DNA of 64,000 nt from Spirometra erinaceieuropaei. Lineage: Eukaryota > Platyhelminthes > Cestoda > Diphyllobothriidea > Diphyllobothriidae. The position numbers and the translations under genes were made by a program. The notes beneath the pieces are model-generated. The model was not told the origin of the DNA, did not search any database, and saw nothing but the letters and a program-made list of their open reading frames with translations. Shown here one piece after another: positions 45,951 to 57,300 of the stretch (position 1 is its first letter; each line of letters starts with the position of its first letter). The stretch is from assembly GCA_902702965.1 (NCBI GenBank), contig CACRXP010000634.1, positions 62,001 to 126,000 on the forward strand, in the 5' to 3' direction.

Positions 45951-46399
45951 ACATGTCCGAAAATGTGAATCAGGGATTTAGGCATTCGAGATAGTCAGTC
46001 GAACAACAATAAATTTGAAGGAGATTAAATTCACATCAATGATAAGTCAAAAAGCAAATGTGTTTTGTTGGTCGATATTTTATTTCCCTATCGAACTTTT
46101 CACTGCACATTTTTGGAAATGCATAAGCTCAAACTATTTGCAGTATACACACGTATATGTAGTGTCAAACACACTTGTTTGAGATTTTTAACGAGTGCGT
46201 AAATGTGTGTCTTTGTCCTTACGTACAATTTTGGATTTTATGAAGTCGCCCCATTAAAATGCCTTGTTAAAAGTCTAAATTCATTGCAAATTTGTTCGTA
46301 TTCTCGAAGTTCCGAAAATTCATTTGAGTACTTCTAGGTCATCAGGAATATTAACGTTGGCGAAAAGAAGATGTTTTGACTGAATTTTATGTGGCTGTT
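45951..46399. other. No supported gene
   Basis: Featureless A+T-rich DNA between the SINE pair and the PLE. Confidence 0.3.
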
Positions 46400-47570
46400 T
46401 ACCAACGCACCCCTGCCAGAAAAATTAAACTATGTTTTTAATGTTCGTTATGGTACGAACCCTTATTTATTCGTTGTAGTGAAAACAACAAGAAACGACT
46501 GACACGTTGCACACAAATATCCAGTTTTTGTGCGATTGCCAACTATGCAGTCAGAAGGATATTGTCACAATGGACTCGCCGATTTGATCACTCATGGCAA
46601 AGGTTTTTATGGCCGAATTTGAGGAAACAGGATCGTAATATAATACCGATTGCTACGCGGTCGATATCTTCTACTGGCGGTTGGTAACACCGATAACAAA
46701 GATCTTTCAGCACGCAGCAGTGCTTGTTCGTGTTCCCTGCAGAGTCTGAGGCAGATAGAGACAATGATTTTCTTGATGTCCTCTTGCACAGGTAAGAGTG
46801 TTTGTCTATCAAGCGCAGAGTGTTCCGAAAAAAATTCTGGATGAAACAATACGCTAATTTACACAGTTTTGTTCCTCGTTACATCAAAGACAATTTATTC
46901 CAGGGATTGGCGACTATGGTGAGACTCATCAGCTCACCTGAAACAATTAAACCAGAATGCTAACAACCGCGGAGCACATTTTGTGGGGACGGTTGCCCTG
47001 ATAGATTTATCCACTGAAGTATTGGAAAACGCACAGCAAATCGACTGCAGAAAAGAATGTTGTGTTCATGAGAATGCCTTTTTGCTGGGGAAGAAGCAAT
47101 CGCACTAGTCAACCGATGGTTAACAACAACTCCTTTCGACAAATTTACGCGTGTGCATCACAAAATCTCCCCTTATAAGTTTAGGAGGTAAAGATAGACT
47201 ACCGTTGGAGGCCAGATAAGTGAACCTTTACTCATTCACTCGCTACTCTAGAGCAGGAAACAGTGGCCGTACACCAAGACGCGTGGTAAAGAGGGTACGT
47301 TAACACATACCTATTTGCTTAGACAGAGGTGAGACCTAATCGACTACGAGTTTCATTTACGCACATTAAGTCGATGCGAGACAGCGCGTCAATGCCAAGG
47401 AACCATTTTAGATTGTCAGCCAGACGTCAGCGAGCTTCTAAAAATGTTAGCAACGGCTGAGGCAGTGGCTACACAGCTAGCGAATCGAGTGCTATGATGT
47501 CACAAAACGTGGATACAAGCGCTCCCTCTACCGTAGCCAACGCCCACCTCAAGTGATGGCACTACAGAGA
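46400..47570 (+). mobile_element. Penelope-like element family A, decayed colinear copy 5
   Basis: The plus strand carries, in normal order but with many frameshifts and stops, the RT palm (M-D-S-P for M-G-S-P near 46570, A-V-D-I-F for Y-V-D-D-I-F near 46660, F-L-D-V-L-L near 46770), the linker (M-V-R-L-I-S-S-P-E-T-I near 46920) and the GIY-YIG region (about 47190-47560). It is the oldest-looking family A copy and the only one here with RT and endonuclease on one strand without an inverted partner. No hammerhead motif was found after it. Confidence 0.65.
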
Positions 47571-50500
47571 TACAGTAATTCATTGTAAATACTAATAGTC
47601 ATGACGGGCCTTACCTTTAAATGAAATTATTTTTGCCAGTGTTTATGATATTACACTAACGGGATTTCGACAACAAAAAATGCAGTAGATCGGTTTTCAG
47701 TCATTCTTTATCTTTATGCAAATCTTTTGCGTTGAGATAAATTGAGAACCAATTTAGTTTAATCTGTTTTGTAGGTTTATGGTCTATAAAATGTTTTTGT
47801 CTAGGAATTGCCACTACTTCGATGCGACATAAAAAGACCTTTGTTTTGCGGAAGTGCATGCGCGTTGGGCGCGTAAAAGGTGTGCCCCATTCTGTACCTC
47901 CCGGAAATATGTTCTTCCACCAAGCATTTTACAGTGATTCTTTACATGTTGATGTCGTAATTATTTTCTTTCTTAGGCACAGACGTCCTCGAAAATGGCA
48001 GCTGACAGAAGCCTGTGGACATTTTCAGTTTTTAAATAAAGTGAAATGTCCTCCTCACCTTATATGCTCATTTTCGACCTCACAGGAACACGGGAGACAG
48101 AAGCCCACGGAAAGTGCTATTTCCAGAAGCATTTTAATTTCGAAATTTATGTCCACAATGTTGCATATTTTCCAGGCATTTCTTAAAGGCCACCATTAAG
48201 TAATGTTGATGTGCCAATATTTGAAAAATGTTTATTACCAGAAATGTCTGCATTTCTGGACGATGATGATCGGAAAGCGACTTCTTGATGATAATACTGT
48301 CTCAACTTGCTATTTCAAAGAGATAAGCCCACCAAGATTCAATAATTCAGACATGCGTCCTTTTCCAAGGAAAGCCTCGGGGACCTAGTTGTCTTATTAG
48401 AATAAGGCAATATCGATTTTACTAATTTCGTAGGTCTGATGTCCGACTTTATTTTTTCTCCTCAGAAGAAAGTATCACGCAATGTTATTATTTTACTAAA
48501 AATGCTGAGTCCTTTCTAGGACGTTTCTGGATGTCCCTGTGGTAAAGTTAACTTAAACAACGAATCAGTATGTCCCTTTTTCTGTTCCCTGTATGAAGAC
48601 GGTGGCATTTCCGCAAATACTGCAGACTCTCCCTGTTCGTGCTTAGCGACGTTGCAATATCGCCAACCTACCTCTCAAAAATTTTAGCAAGCTAGAAGAT
48701 CTACAAAAAGTTAGTTAATTAAAACAACTAATTCCTTATGTAAAGGCTGCCGGATAGGAAATCATGTAGCAACGAGCCAGGAACGTAGGTGTTTTTATGA
48801 AATATCTCGCTTTGATAATGCGAAAATGTTAGATTTTGCAGCAAAAAACCGCTAAGTATACTATCTATTCAGGTCTGTAAAAAGGAACAGTTTATCTGTA
48901 AGATAGTCCAGAGATTAAACTGGCGTCAGACTGTAGTTTTATGTGCAGACAAGACTTTACTCCGATTGCATCAACAGTTCTCCGTTGCTTTTGTAACTGA
49001 AGAGGGAAATAAAGTCCAATATCGTTAACGTCCTGTATAAGGCAGACATCTGCTTTTCTGCGTTAAGCGGTTCTCGAACGGATGAACAAGCTATAATCCT
49101 TTCGCGAAAAACGGCATAAGGGGCATGCTTTTCATTCCCTACTAACGTAATCAACTTTCTCATTTGTCTAATTGGACGCTTAGTATTAAGAGAAGGCTCT
49201 AACCCTTTTGCATCAGAGTCATTGAATTGATACATTCGACCACGCTGCGGCTCAGAGTTAAAGTTTCTAATATTGCAGTCGTGGACTCCTGTATTTTGGA
49301 AAGAACATTTTCGTTATCACCAATAACGCGCTATACATAGTAAGGCAGTAACAGAGGGCATCTTTAAAAGCCTAGTATCTGGTTATGTCTTCGTCAGCCA
49401 TATTGATTGCAGCAACGAAAATGACAATGATTATCTACTTCTTTGCAACCAAAGCCTTCGTAAACGCTTTGTCAATATCGTCTGTAGTCTATATTCTGCG
49501 TTACTGAGTGAATGGTTGTTGATTTTATTTACGTATCTTGACTGCCGTCAGTATTAGAGTGTGTTTGCGTAAGTATAAATAATGTCTAAATGTTTTTATT
49601 AATGTTAGCGATGAAACAGTGTCGAATTTTGTCGAGTTTAGAGGATGCGACCTGACAATTGGCAAAATTGCATTGCAGTGACACCTTTTAAGTTACTAAG
49701 ACAGGATCTACGCGAAAGTTTATATTCAAGCAAAAGAGTCAATAACAGATGTAATGTCCCCAACGCAGTCGTTCAGACCTATGTACAATACGTTTTAAAG
49801 CCTTTCGGCCGATTGTGCACGCGTCTTGCATGTTCCTCTCAAACACTCCCCGAATTATTATCAAACAAAGCTAGTTTGTTTGTTCCGCCGGAAGACGTAT
49901 GTTGAATTTGCTTTTCCATTGGGCATCGGAAAGTATGCCGGCATACATTTAGCTATGTTTCTTTTAACAAAGGATAATGCAGCTTCCATTTGTCGTTCTG
50001 AGGGGTTTAAAAATGCTGCGCGGTTCTGAGAAGGACAGGTGATTCCCGAGCACAGCAGTGCTATATTAGTTAAATCGCTTTTAAATGGGCTAAAAATAAA
50101 CAACTAAACGCAGGTGAGGTCATAGACAGAATGCTTGACTATATTCTCAATGAGACGAGACGTAAGTTGAAGTTCCAAGCCATGTAATCACATCGCTTTC
50201 AAAACCAAACACAACGAAATTTATGTCCGGAGGGTTCAGAATCCCCAAGTGTTCGGCCCTTAAGCAATATAGTGTTTAAGCAATTAAGGATCCTTGACAA
50301 TGTCTTTCTATTGCCAAATGGTTTACAAAAACGAGTGTACGGCATACATTGATACGTTTTCACACACAAAGAGAAAACCTATGTGGAAAATATCGTCCAA
50401 CGCCATCCGGGCTCTTTTTGTATGATAGCGCGATGGGAATGCCATATGTCATGCGCTGTTTTTACGATAGCGAGATTATGTGCTGCATTAGACAGTGTAT

Positions 50501-51059
50501 CGATCTGCACTAACAAGTAACCACACAATGATTAATCAAAGACTCAGTTTTGCAGCGCTCGTACCACTATGAGAATGCCATATGTTTTGCAATGCAGATG
50601 GTCCTGTAAGGGACTGCAACGTGACCTTTGTACAGCCAGTATGTTGTCGTCATAGTTAATGAGGGAAGCATGGTCGTCACCGGGAACCGTGGCTGTAATA
50701 TTTTCCAGGTAACAAAGAGACAAAACAAGAAGCAATCCACTCCCTGTCCAAAAGCCTGTCGGTCATTAAGTCATCTTTAATGCACAAGAACCCAATCACT
50801 TACCTGTATCAAAGATCAACTTTTAAATCGTGTGCGCTCAAAAACGACGTTTTTTCTGGAATATTGTAATAATGAATTTATAGGACGACGTTAAAATTAA
50901 TGTCAAGGCAGGATATCAGTGGTAAATTCGCGTCCCAGGTCTACGAATCCGCCACAGTTTTGAGCTGGCTGCAAGCTTCCTTCCGGAGTTGCTATGAGCT
51001 GCAGCCTAACGCTAGTCTGATCTAGCGGACAACATCAGTTCAAATAACTATACAATACG
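47571..51059. other. No supported gene
   Basis: Several open frames occur, the longest on plus at 47822-48199 and on minus at 48957-49235. None has recognisable motifs, a signal peptide or convincing splice partners. Confidence 0.3.
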
Positions 51060-53720
51060 GAGAGGAGACATAGATAGTCAAAAACTTAGGCGGCGAACCA
51101 GAATCCCCGCCACCGTAATCAGCATACATGTCATGCTATGAGCACGAAAACTAAGATAGAGCAGCCACAACATGTCTGAACGTTGCGTGAGACTGTATCG
51201 ACAGGTCAACTCGATAATATATGGAAACATTCGACATTTTGTTCTGCCAAAATTAATCTGAACAAGCACGGCCCAAATTCCTCCGATGTTTTCAGAGCAA
51301 GTGTATTTATAAGCTTAAAAGCTTAGTCTTTGTCTTCGGAAAAATAATCCTACTATGAATTAGAGAATAGTTATGGTTTAGGTCCACTTACTAAATAGGT
51401 CTGACACAAAACAAAACCCGCTCCGCCTGTGAGTCACATTCTTAATCACCTACTCAGGAGCTTGAGATCGTTTACTTATTTGGCGTGGCAACAATTCGTG
51501 TTAAATGACGGTGGTGGTTCAAAGCTGTCCCGTAGCAGTCCACGCTGACCTGCCAGACAAGCCGATCGACAACCACGTCAACTCAGAAAGCCACTCACTT
51601 ATTCATCTCTAAAAGCCCTGCTAATATCAATTTAAGCAAACTCGTCTCAAATTTTCCCGATGGCCTCTGGGTGAGTGCAGTAAGAATTTTAAGGGTTTAT
51701 CTATCTCTCAAAAAGGGCTCTCGCGTTTATGGTTCATCTGATAGACAATCCAGTCTTATGCCGTCTCTCTTACATGTCATCGAAATGTTGACCAGACCGA
51801 ATTCTGTCTTAGACGGTCAAACGGTCATTGTGTAATTAAGCTGCTTACCCACTTCAGATCGTTTTCAGTAAATAAAGGTAATTTGATCGTAGAAGAAAGA
51901 AATGAGCGTAGATATATGGTCTGTCTTGGATACTTAGTATCCAGATTACGTAGGTTCGGAAGAACACCGGTTTTTACGGACACATTTATGAATAGGAAGG
52001 CACAATCGCTGGGACAAAAGCTTGATTGGCCTGAAGTTGCATGTTCCACATTGGACACATCATCAGAGACAATAGCTGCTCCTGCTCGTTCAAAAACAAG
52101 GGACCTGACTTTTTAGAGGATGCGTTTTTTATGCTACTACCTACCTATGCATATTCGCGGTTACCGGCGGTCACTAGGGATCGATGCATTTGGTGTGATG
52201 ACTGTATGATGCCAACATTCGTGTAGTTATTTACAGCAATTTCACCACGCGCATTGGGTGTTGGCGTGATGACTTCTCAACCATATGATCCCATTACCCT
52301 GCCGTTGGTAATATTCTTCACTTTTGGGCTCCCGCGTGGCTAATAAATTCGGCAGAGCAAAGTCACTGTACCGAGTATGGAAGTGCAAAATCAGCGCACA
52401 TGTTCATAAAATAGGGACTAGTTAACCATGACTAAAACAACGTACGCGGTTGTCAACTCTTGCTAGAATTTTGACCTCGTCAAATTTGAATTTTTAGCCG
52501 GATCTCGTCCTATGAACCGTAACTTGAGAGCTGGCGTCATTTATCCGCACTGCTGCAGGATGTCCGGTTACTCGCGTTCGGATGTCTCTTTCGGTTTCTC
52601 CCTACGTATTCTTTTCATCCAGGACTTCACCAGATCCGATAAACAACTCGAAACGTTTCTTGCCGTGGCTTGATGGTTGCTTCCGGCATGTGTGCTATTC
52701 CACTCCCAAAATGGTGCAAGAAAGCGCTCGACAGTATCCGAAGCGTTTTTGACATCGGGAAGCACGCACGCCCAAGCTAGCATACTGTCTTCGAAATAAA
52801 ATTCGCGACGCCTTCCCCTGCCTGTAAGCAGTTGCGGACTTATTCCAAAATCCGCCTTCTCGAGGCGTACATGAATACAATAGTAAAAAATCTTCACGTT
52901 TTTATTGGGAGTGGCTGTTATCTGGCCTTTGTGAAAATGCCATTAGTGCCAAGTCATGAAGAAAACATTCAGCCTTGATGTCGGAACTTCAGTCATTAAG
53001 TCCATGCCTGAGCGGCCTTGGTAGTTTGCTGGGATTTCCTCGATGTACGAAGCACCCTTATTAACAACAAGCACTTTTGAATTTGTGAACCTCCGCAAAC
53101 AAGCTAAATGCGTTAAGTCAAAATAAGTATTGAAACTCCTATCAACATCAAATCGTTAAAAAATTGACAGCCAAACAAGATTTGGCTGTTTCTATGGATG
53201 CTCAATTTATAGTGCCATCCTTTTTATTATACAATTCGATGTTTTTCATAACTGCTTTGTGAAGCTTATTGTATACTTATACTAGCAGATGCATTTATTG
53301 TCCCGATCTCGTTTTGCCTTATGTTCAGTTTGCGGGTTGTTATTAGTGTAAAAGCAGGCAACCTGATTATTTTTGTGTAACCGTTCATAGGCCAGCATTC
53401 ATTTTTGACGTCTCACTTTTGCTTGTATGTAACAATTTGCCGCCGGCTGAATTACTAAGATTTAAACCTCCCAGCCTTAATTATTATCACGATGTAGGTT
53501 AGTTTGCGAGGCAGCTCTTTGTATCCTTCATGCCTTTTGAACTAGGAATCTTAAATTGTTGAAAAATGATATTTGACCCCTTTTACTAACACACATTAAG
53601 TAACCTTTTAGCGATGGGTTAACATTCAGTGATACCTCCGGATCCCTTTGCATTAACATTTAACCAAAACACTGTGCAAATATCCTTGAATATAGAAAAT
53701 AACTGTTAAATAATTATTTT
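51060..53720. repeat. 2.65-kb dispersed repeat, copy 2
   Basis: This is a direct repeat of 37.75-40.40 kb, with small indels and substitutions along its whole length, including the family C PLE remnant. Sharp identity at the left edge (about 100 nt nearly identical) suggests that the duplication, or gene conversion there, is relatively recent. Confidence 0.7.
52450..52890 (-). mobile_element. Penelope-like element family C remnant, second copy
   Basis: The minus strand shows N-A-S-D-T-V-E-R-F-L-A-P-F near 52740, the counterpart of N-V-S-E-A-V-S-R-L-F-A-P in copy 1b, followed by disrupted GIY-YIG sequence. It lies at the same position within the repeat as 39.13-39.56 kb. Confidence 0.55.
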
Positions 53721-54620
53721 GGGAGAACTAATTAAATGATCATTTGAAAACGATATCGATACTGTATGAATTTCGGACACTATGCTGGTTGGCACACACA
53801 TTTTGCTCGATGAAAGCTTAAGTTGTGTCTGGCCGGACACAGGAATAGTAACATTCTCTCGCCCATTATAAGCGGCCTTTCCTTAAATGCCAGAAGAATT
53901 TATCAACTTAAAAATTGGCGCTTATCATAAGATAAATACTACACTATCTCAAATTGTATTGGAACTCAACGTAGGTTTAACAATTACTTTAAAATTATGT
54001 ATATTTTCGCAAGAAATCTAATTATATGATCTAACCAACGTTTTGGCTTTGTAAGTGTTAGCCAAATTGTGTCCTCAACTAGGATTTTATTTCAAAGATC
54101 TACGTCAAAATGGCAATTTGACTTAGGTTTAGTAAAAAAGATTAAAAAGCAATGACTTACCGACTTACAAAGGTACTTAGTTTAGATGCACAAGACAATA
54201 TACAGAATTTAAATTAAGAACAATAACAGTGGGATTACTATGCGGCATCTCAGATCGCGCTTCGCAAAGACAAAGTACACCACGTATCCAAAATCACAGA
54301 ACTGGAGGTCATTGTATGAACACTTTTGATGATTCCGCATACAATAACTTCAACTCTTCCAGTGCGTGAATAAAATCATTTGTGTTTGTGTCTTTTTAGG
54401 CGTAACAAATAAACCTCATGTCTCTGTGAAAAATTTAACAAGGATTTATTTTATTTCGTTTCCGATGGACAAATGTATATTAACTTATAACTCTTAGCTT
54501 TTAGGATGTGGATCTGACTCAGCAGTGACGCAAAAAGGTCAATGTTTGCATCTTATATCATTCTAGGAGATGGGCTTTAAATTGGCCCAAATATAACGAT
54601 CAAAAATAATGCGCATAAGC
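53721..54620. other. No supported gene
   Basis: Featureless A+T-rich DNA. Confidence 0.3.
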
Positions 54621-54820
54621 AAGGACTTTCAGGCACAGAGTTCGAGCCTCGTGTGTTTCACAATATGGGGTTGGGTATGTCTGGCTGAGGACGGCTAATA
54701 AGCCAGAAATGGACATTCCAGTCTCCCTTGTCTTTGTCGGTATGACCATTCTGCTGGCTGACGAATGCTAATAAACCAGAAATGGCCACTCTGGTTTCCC
54801 TCATCCTTGTCGGTGATGTC
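54621..54820 (+). mobile_element. SINE-related fragment
   Basis: A B-box-like GAGTTCGAGCCTCG is followed by the SINE body (GGGTTGGGTATGTCTGGCTGAGGACGGCTAATAAGCC). It lacks a clear A box. It marks the left edge of the tandemly duplicated unit; the equivalent copy is at 60.10-60.20 kb. Confidence 0.5.
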
Positions 54821-54859
54821 ATTCTGTATTGAGTTTTATCTGATGAATTGTACATTAGA

Positions 54860-55868
54860 TATGCTAGCTCATGAAATGTCAACCAACATTTCGAAATACC
54901 TTCTCCTTTCGAAAAGATCAATTAAGTAGTGTTGTAAAACTAATCATGATTCAGTTAAAATATATAATGATCCAGTTACCTCAGCGTGTCGGCTTTCGAA
55001 AGAACTTATTTTCGGCTGCATGCAAGATCTATACTCTGCAAAAAATGACGTCTTAATTAGCATGCACTTTTCTCATTGATTTTCGATGCCCTTAAAAAAT
55101 TCAATTAGATTCCATAGAAAGCATGTATAAAAATATTCATTCGTTTGCTTATTCGGTAGAAAATCACGTTTTCTTTTAATTTCATACTCAAAAAAGCGTA
55201 TAATTCGGTTTTAAGAAACTTTTCTAATTCCCGAATAATTTTGAACCCCACCTGCTGTTACACTTACATTTAGGGTTTCAAAACTACAAGCTATATATTT
55301 TCCGTGCACGGAAAACCATGCATTTCTCTACGGTGTTAAGAGAAGACCATATGAGGTTCATAAAATTAGGCAGTGAATTTGAGCAATTTTGTTAACTTTA
55401 CAAGCCACATTCATAAATGCAGATACAAGACGTTTCATGAACGGCCATTTAACGGTATTAGAAAATCTCACAATAAGAAACTTTTTGAAAACGAATTATC
55501 CTCTTCTTTTGAGTATGAGATTGGACGACTGTGTGATTTATTACCGAATAAGTAAAAGAAAGAATAATTTTATTCATGTTTTCCATAAAATATAATTTAA
55601 TTTTCAGGGGCATCGAAAATCAATGAGAAAATTGCAAACTACATAAGTAGTCATGTTTTGCAGAGTATTGATCATGCATGCAGCAGCAAATAAGTTCGTT
55701 CGAAAGCCGACACGCTGAGGTAACGTGATCATTATTTATTTTTATTGAATCATGATTAGTTTTACGACACTACATAATTTATCTTTTCGAAAGGAGAACG
55801 CATTTCGAAATTTTGGTTGACATTTCGTGATTTAGCCCATCTACTGTAATTGTATGCGTTCGCCACCT
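54860..55868. repeat. Foldback element, well-preserved copy 4
   Basis: A long inverted repeat: the left arm starts AGCTCATGAAATGTCAACC and the right arm ends GGTTGACATTTCGTGATTTAGCCC. Complementary blocks extend inward in order (AAAACTAATCATGATTCA with TGAATCATGATTAGTTTT, and GTGTCGGCTTTCGAA with TTCGAAAGCCGACAC). The centre near 55.3 kb includes the perfect palindrome TTTTCCGTGCACGGAAAA. There is no coding capacity beyond short A+T-rich frames. Confidence 0.75.
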
Positions 55869-56840
55869 CGTTTGCAGACGAATACCAATCTCTAGATTAC
55901 CCTGAAGTTTCATCTTGACGCTCGTCGCTCCTCAAATGTATCTAAAATGAGAATCTAGAATCTAGTCAATTTCGCTTTCAATATTACTGAAGTCGCCTTC
56001 CTTGTTGTCCATTTGTAATTCCAATTTAATATTCTATTGGCAGTTTAGTTATTTTTTAATCTATAAGCTGCACTGTGTGGACATTTGTTCGCACAAACCC
56101 ATTTTCTAGATGCGTCGTCATTTCAGATCGGTTGTTGCGATTAAATTGACGTCGAGCGACAAAGTACCAAAGACTAGGTTCAGGGTCGAAAGACAGCTGC
56201 CGTTCTCCAGGCCTATTTAAGCATACACGGCTACAGTCTAAGATATAAATAATAAACACCTCACCAACTTGAATAAACCGATCTACTCCAATTTTGTATA
56301 TAAGTTCTCTGGAAATTGAAAAGCGACAATTTCTCAATTGGAGTATCGACCAGAAAACACACGAAGAATGCTGGGGGACGAAATGACCAGCCGAACCCCT
56401 CGCAGCTGCACCATGCAGCGGCAAAACCTCGGCGAAACCCGCGTGTATGGGCTTTTGGATAGTTCCTGTGCTGTTAGTATGGTATCACCTTTCCCTAAAC
56501 TATACTACTAGGTGCCAGTCGGCAGTCAACGAATATTACGCGGTTAGCAGCTGTGGCTGATGGACTTTGACCCAAATATTCATGTATAAAATTCTCCGTC
56601 TGTGGCCATAGACCTTGCATAAACTGATCTGCTCTACCTTCGTAGATAATTTCTCAGGAAATTAAAAAGCGACAACCTCTCCGAGTGTCGTGATCAGAGC
56701 CACTAACTGAAGCCGCAAATACTTCAACTTTTTTGTGCTCGGTTCGGCAATCATATACTGTTTCCCCCATCGCCCTTGTTGCTGCCACAGTAAAAAGGAC
56801 TTTGATCATCATATACATAGGACTATTACCATTTTGAGTA
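55869..56840. repeat. Unclassified duplicated sequence, unit 1
   Basis: About 970 nt are repeated at 61.22-62.22 kb. It contains a G+C-rich patch with GCAGCTGCACCATGCAGCGG near 56403. No gene is supported; the minus-strand frame at 56056-56424 is part of the repeat. Confidence 0.5.
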
Positions 56841-57300
56841 TCATATGAAAAGGAGAAGGCTCTTCGGAAAATCGAGTTGTACTCGTAAATTTTTAAGTCT
56901 GTGACACCGACCCGTCGTCAGACGAAGTGAACAGAGGGAAAGTGAAGTCGGCAGAATAGGTCGGCTGGCGCGCCAGGACAGACAACGACAAAAAGACACT
57001 TGATGCGTGAGGGGCTTGGGCACCGAGTTATGGTAAGCTGTGGGTCAGGGGGAGGGAAGGAAGAACCGTTAGGGCTCCCTGTGTTGGAGGTGTAGAAAAC
57101 AAGGGGGGATTGCGGATCATTGGGAATGCGGGCGGCTGGTCACTGATGCGGGATGAGGTCAGGGGTCAATGCGCCGGCGTTGGAGGTGTTAGGGGTTTTC
57201 GGTTGTTGTTCCCCGTGTCACAGGGGGGGGGGCGGAATGACGAAATAGCATACGTCTATGTGGCCGGGTAGGAATTAGCAGTTGTTATGGTGTGGGAACA
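56841..57300 (-). mobile_element. PLE family B terminal direct repeat, 3' copy
   Basis: This repeats 59.64-60.10 kb and, partly, 62.22-62.50 kb, in the same orientation. It includes a hammerhead-like motif, the phrase ACGACAAAAAGACACTTGATGCG, a G10 run at 57223-57232 and the last codons of the endonuclease. Terminal direct repeats (pseudo-LTRs) are typical of PLEs. Confidence 0.65.
56862..56927 (-). ncRNA. Hammerhead-like motif, PLE family B, 3' repeat
   Basis: On the minus strand: stem I CTTCG with CGAAG, core CTGACGA, stem II GGGTC with GACTT, and stem III CGAGT with ACTCG. The expected GAAA reads TAAA here, so this copy is likely inactive. One extra base separates stem I from the core. 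Confidence 0.4.

Noticed and set aside
8160..47570. CRISPR arrays, rRNA genes or bacterial operons
   Set aside because: No regular spacer repeats, rRNA blocks or operon-like gene runs were seen; the splice signals and retroelements are eukaryotic.
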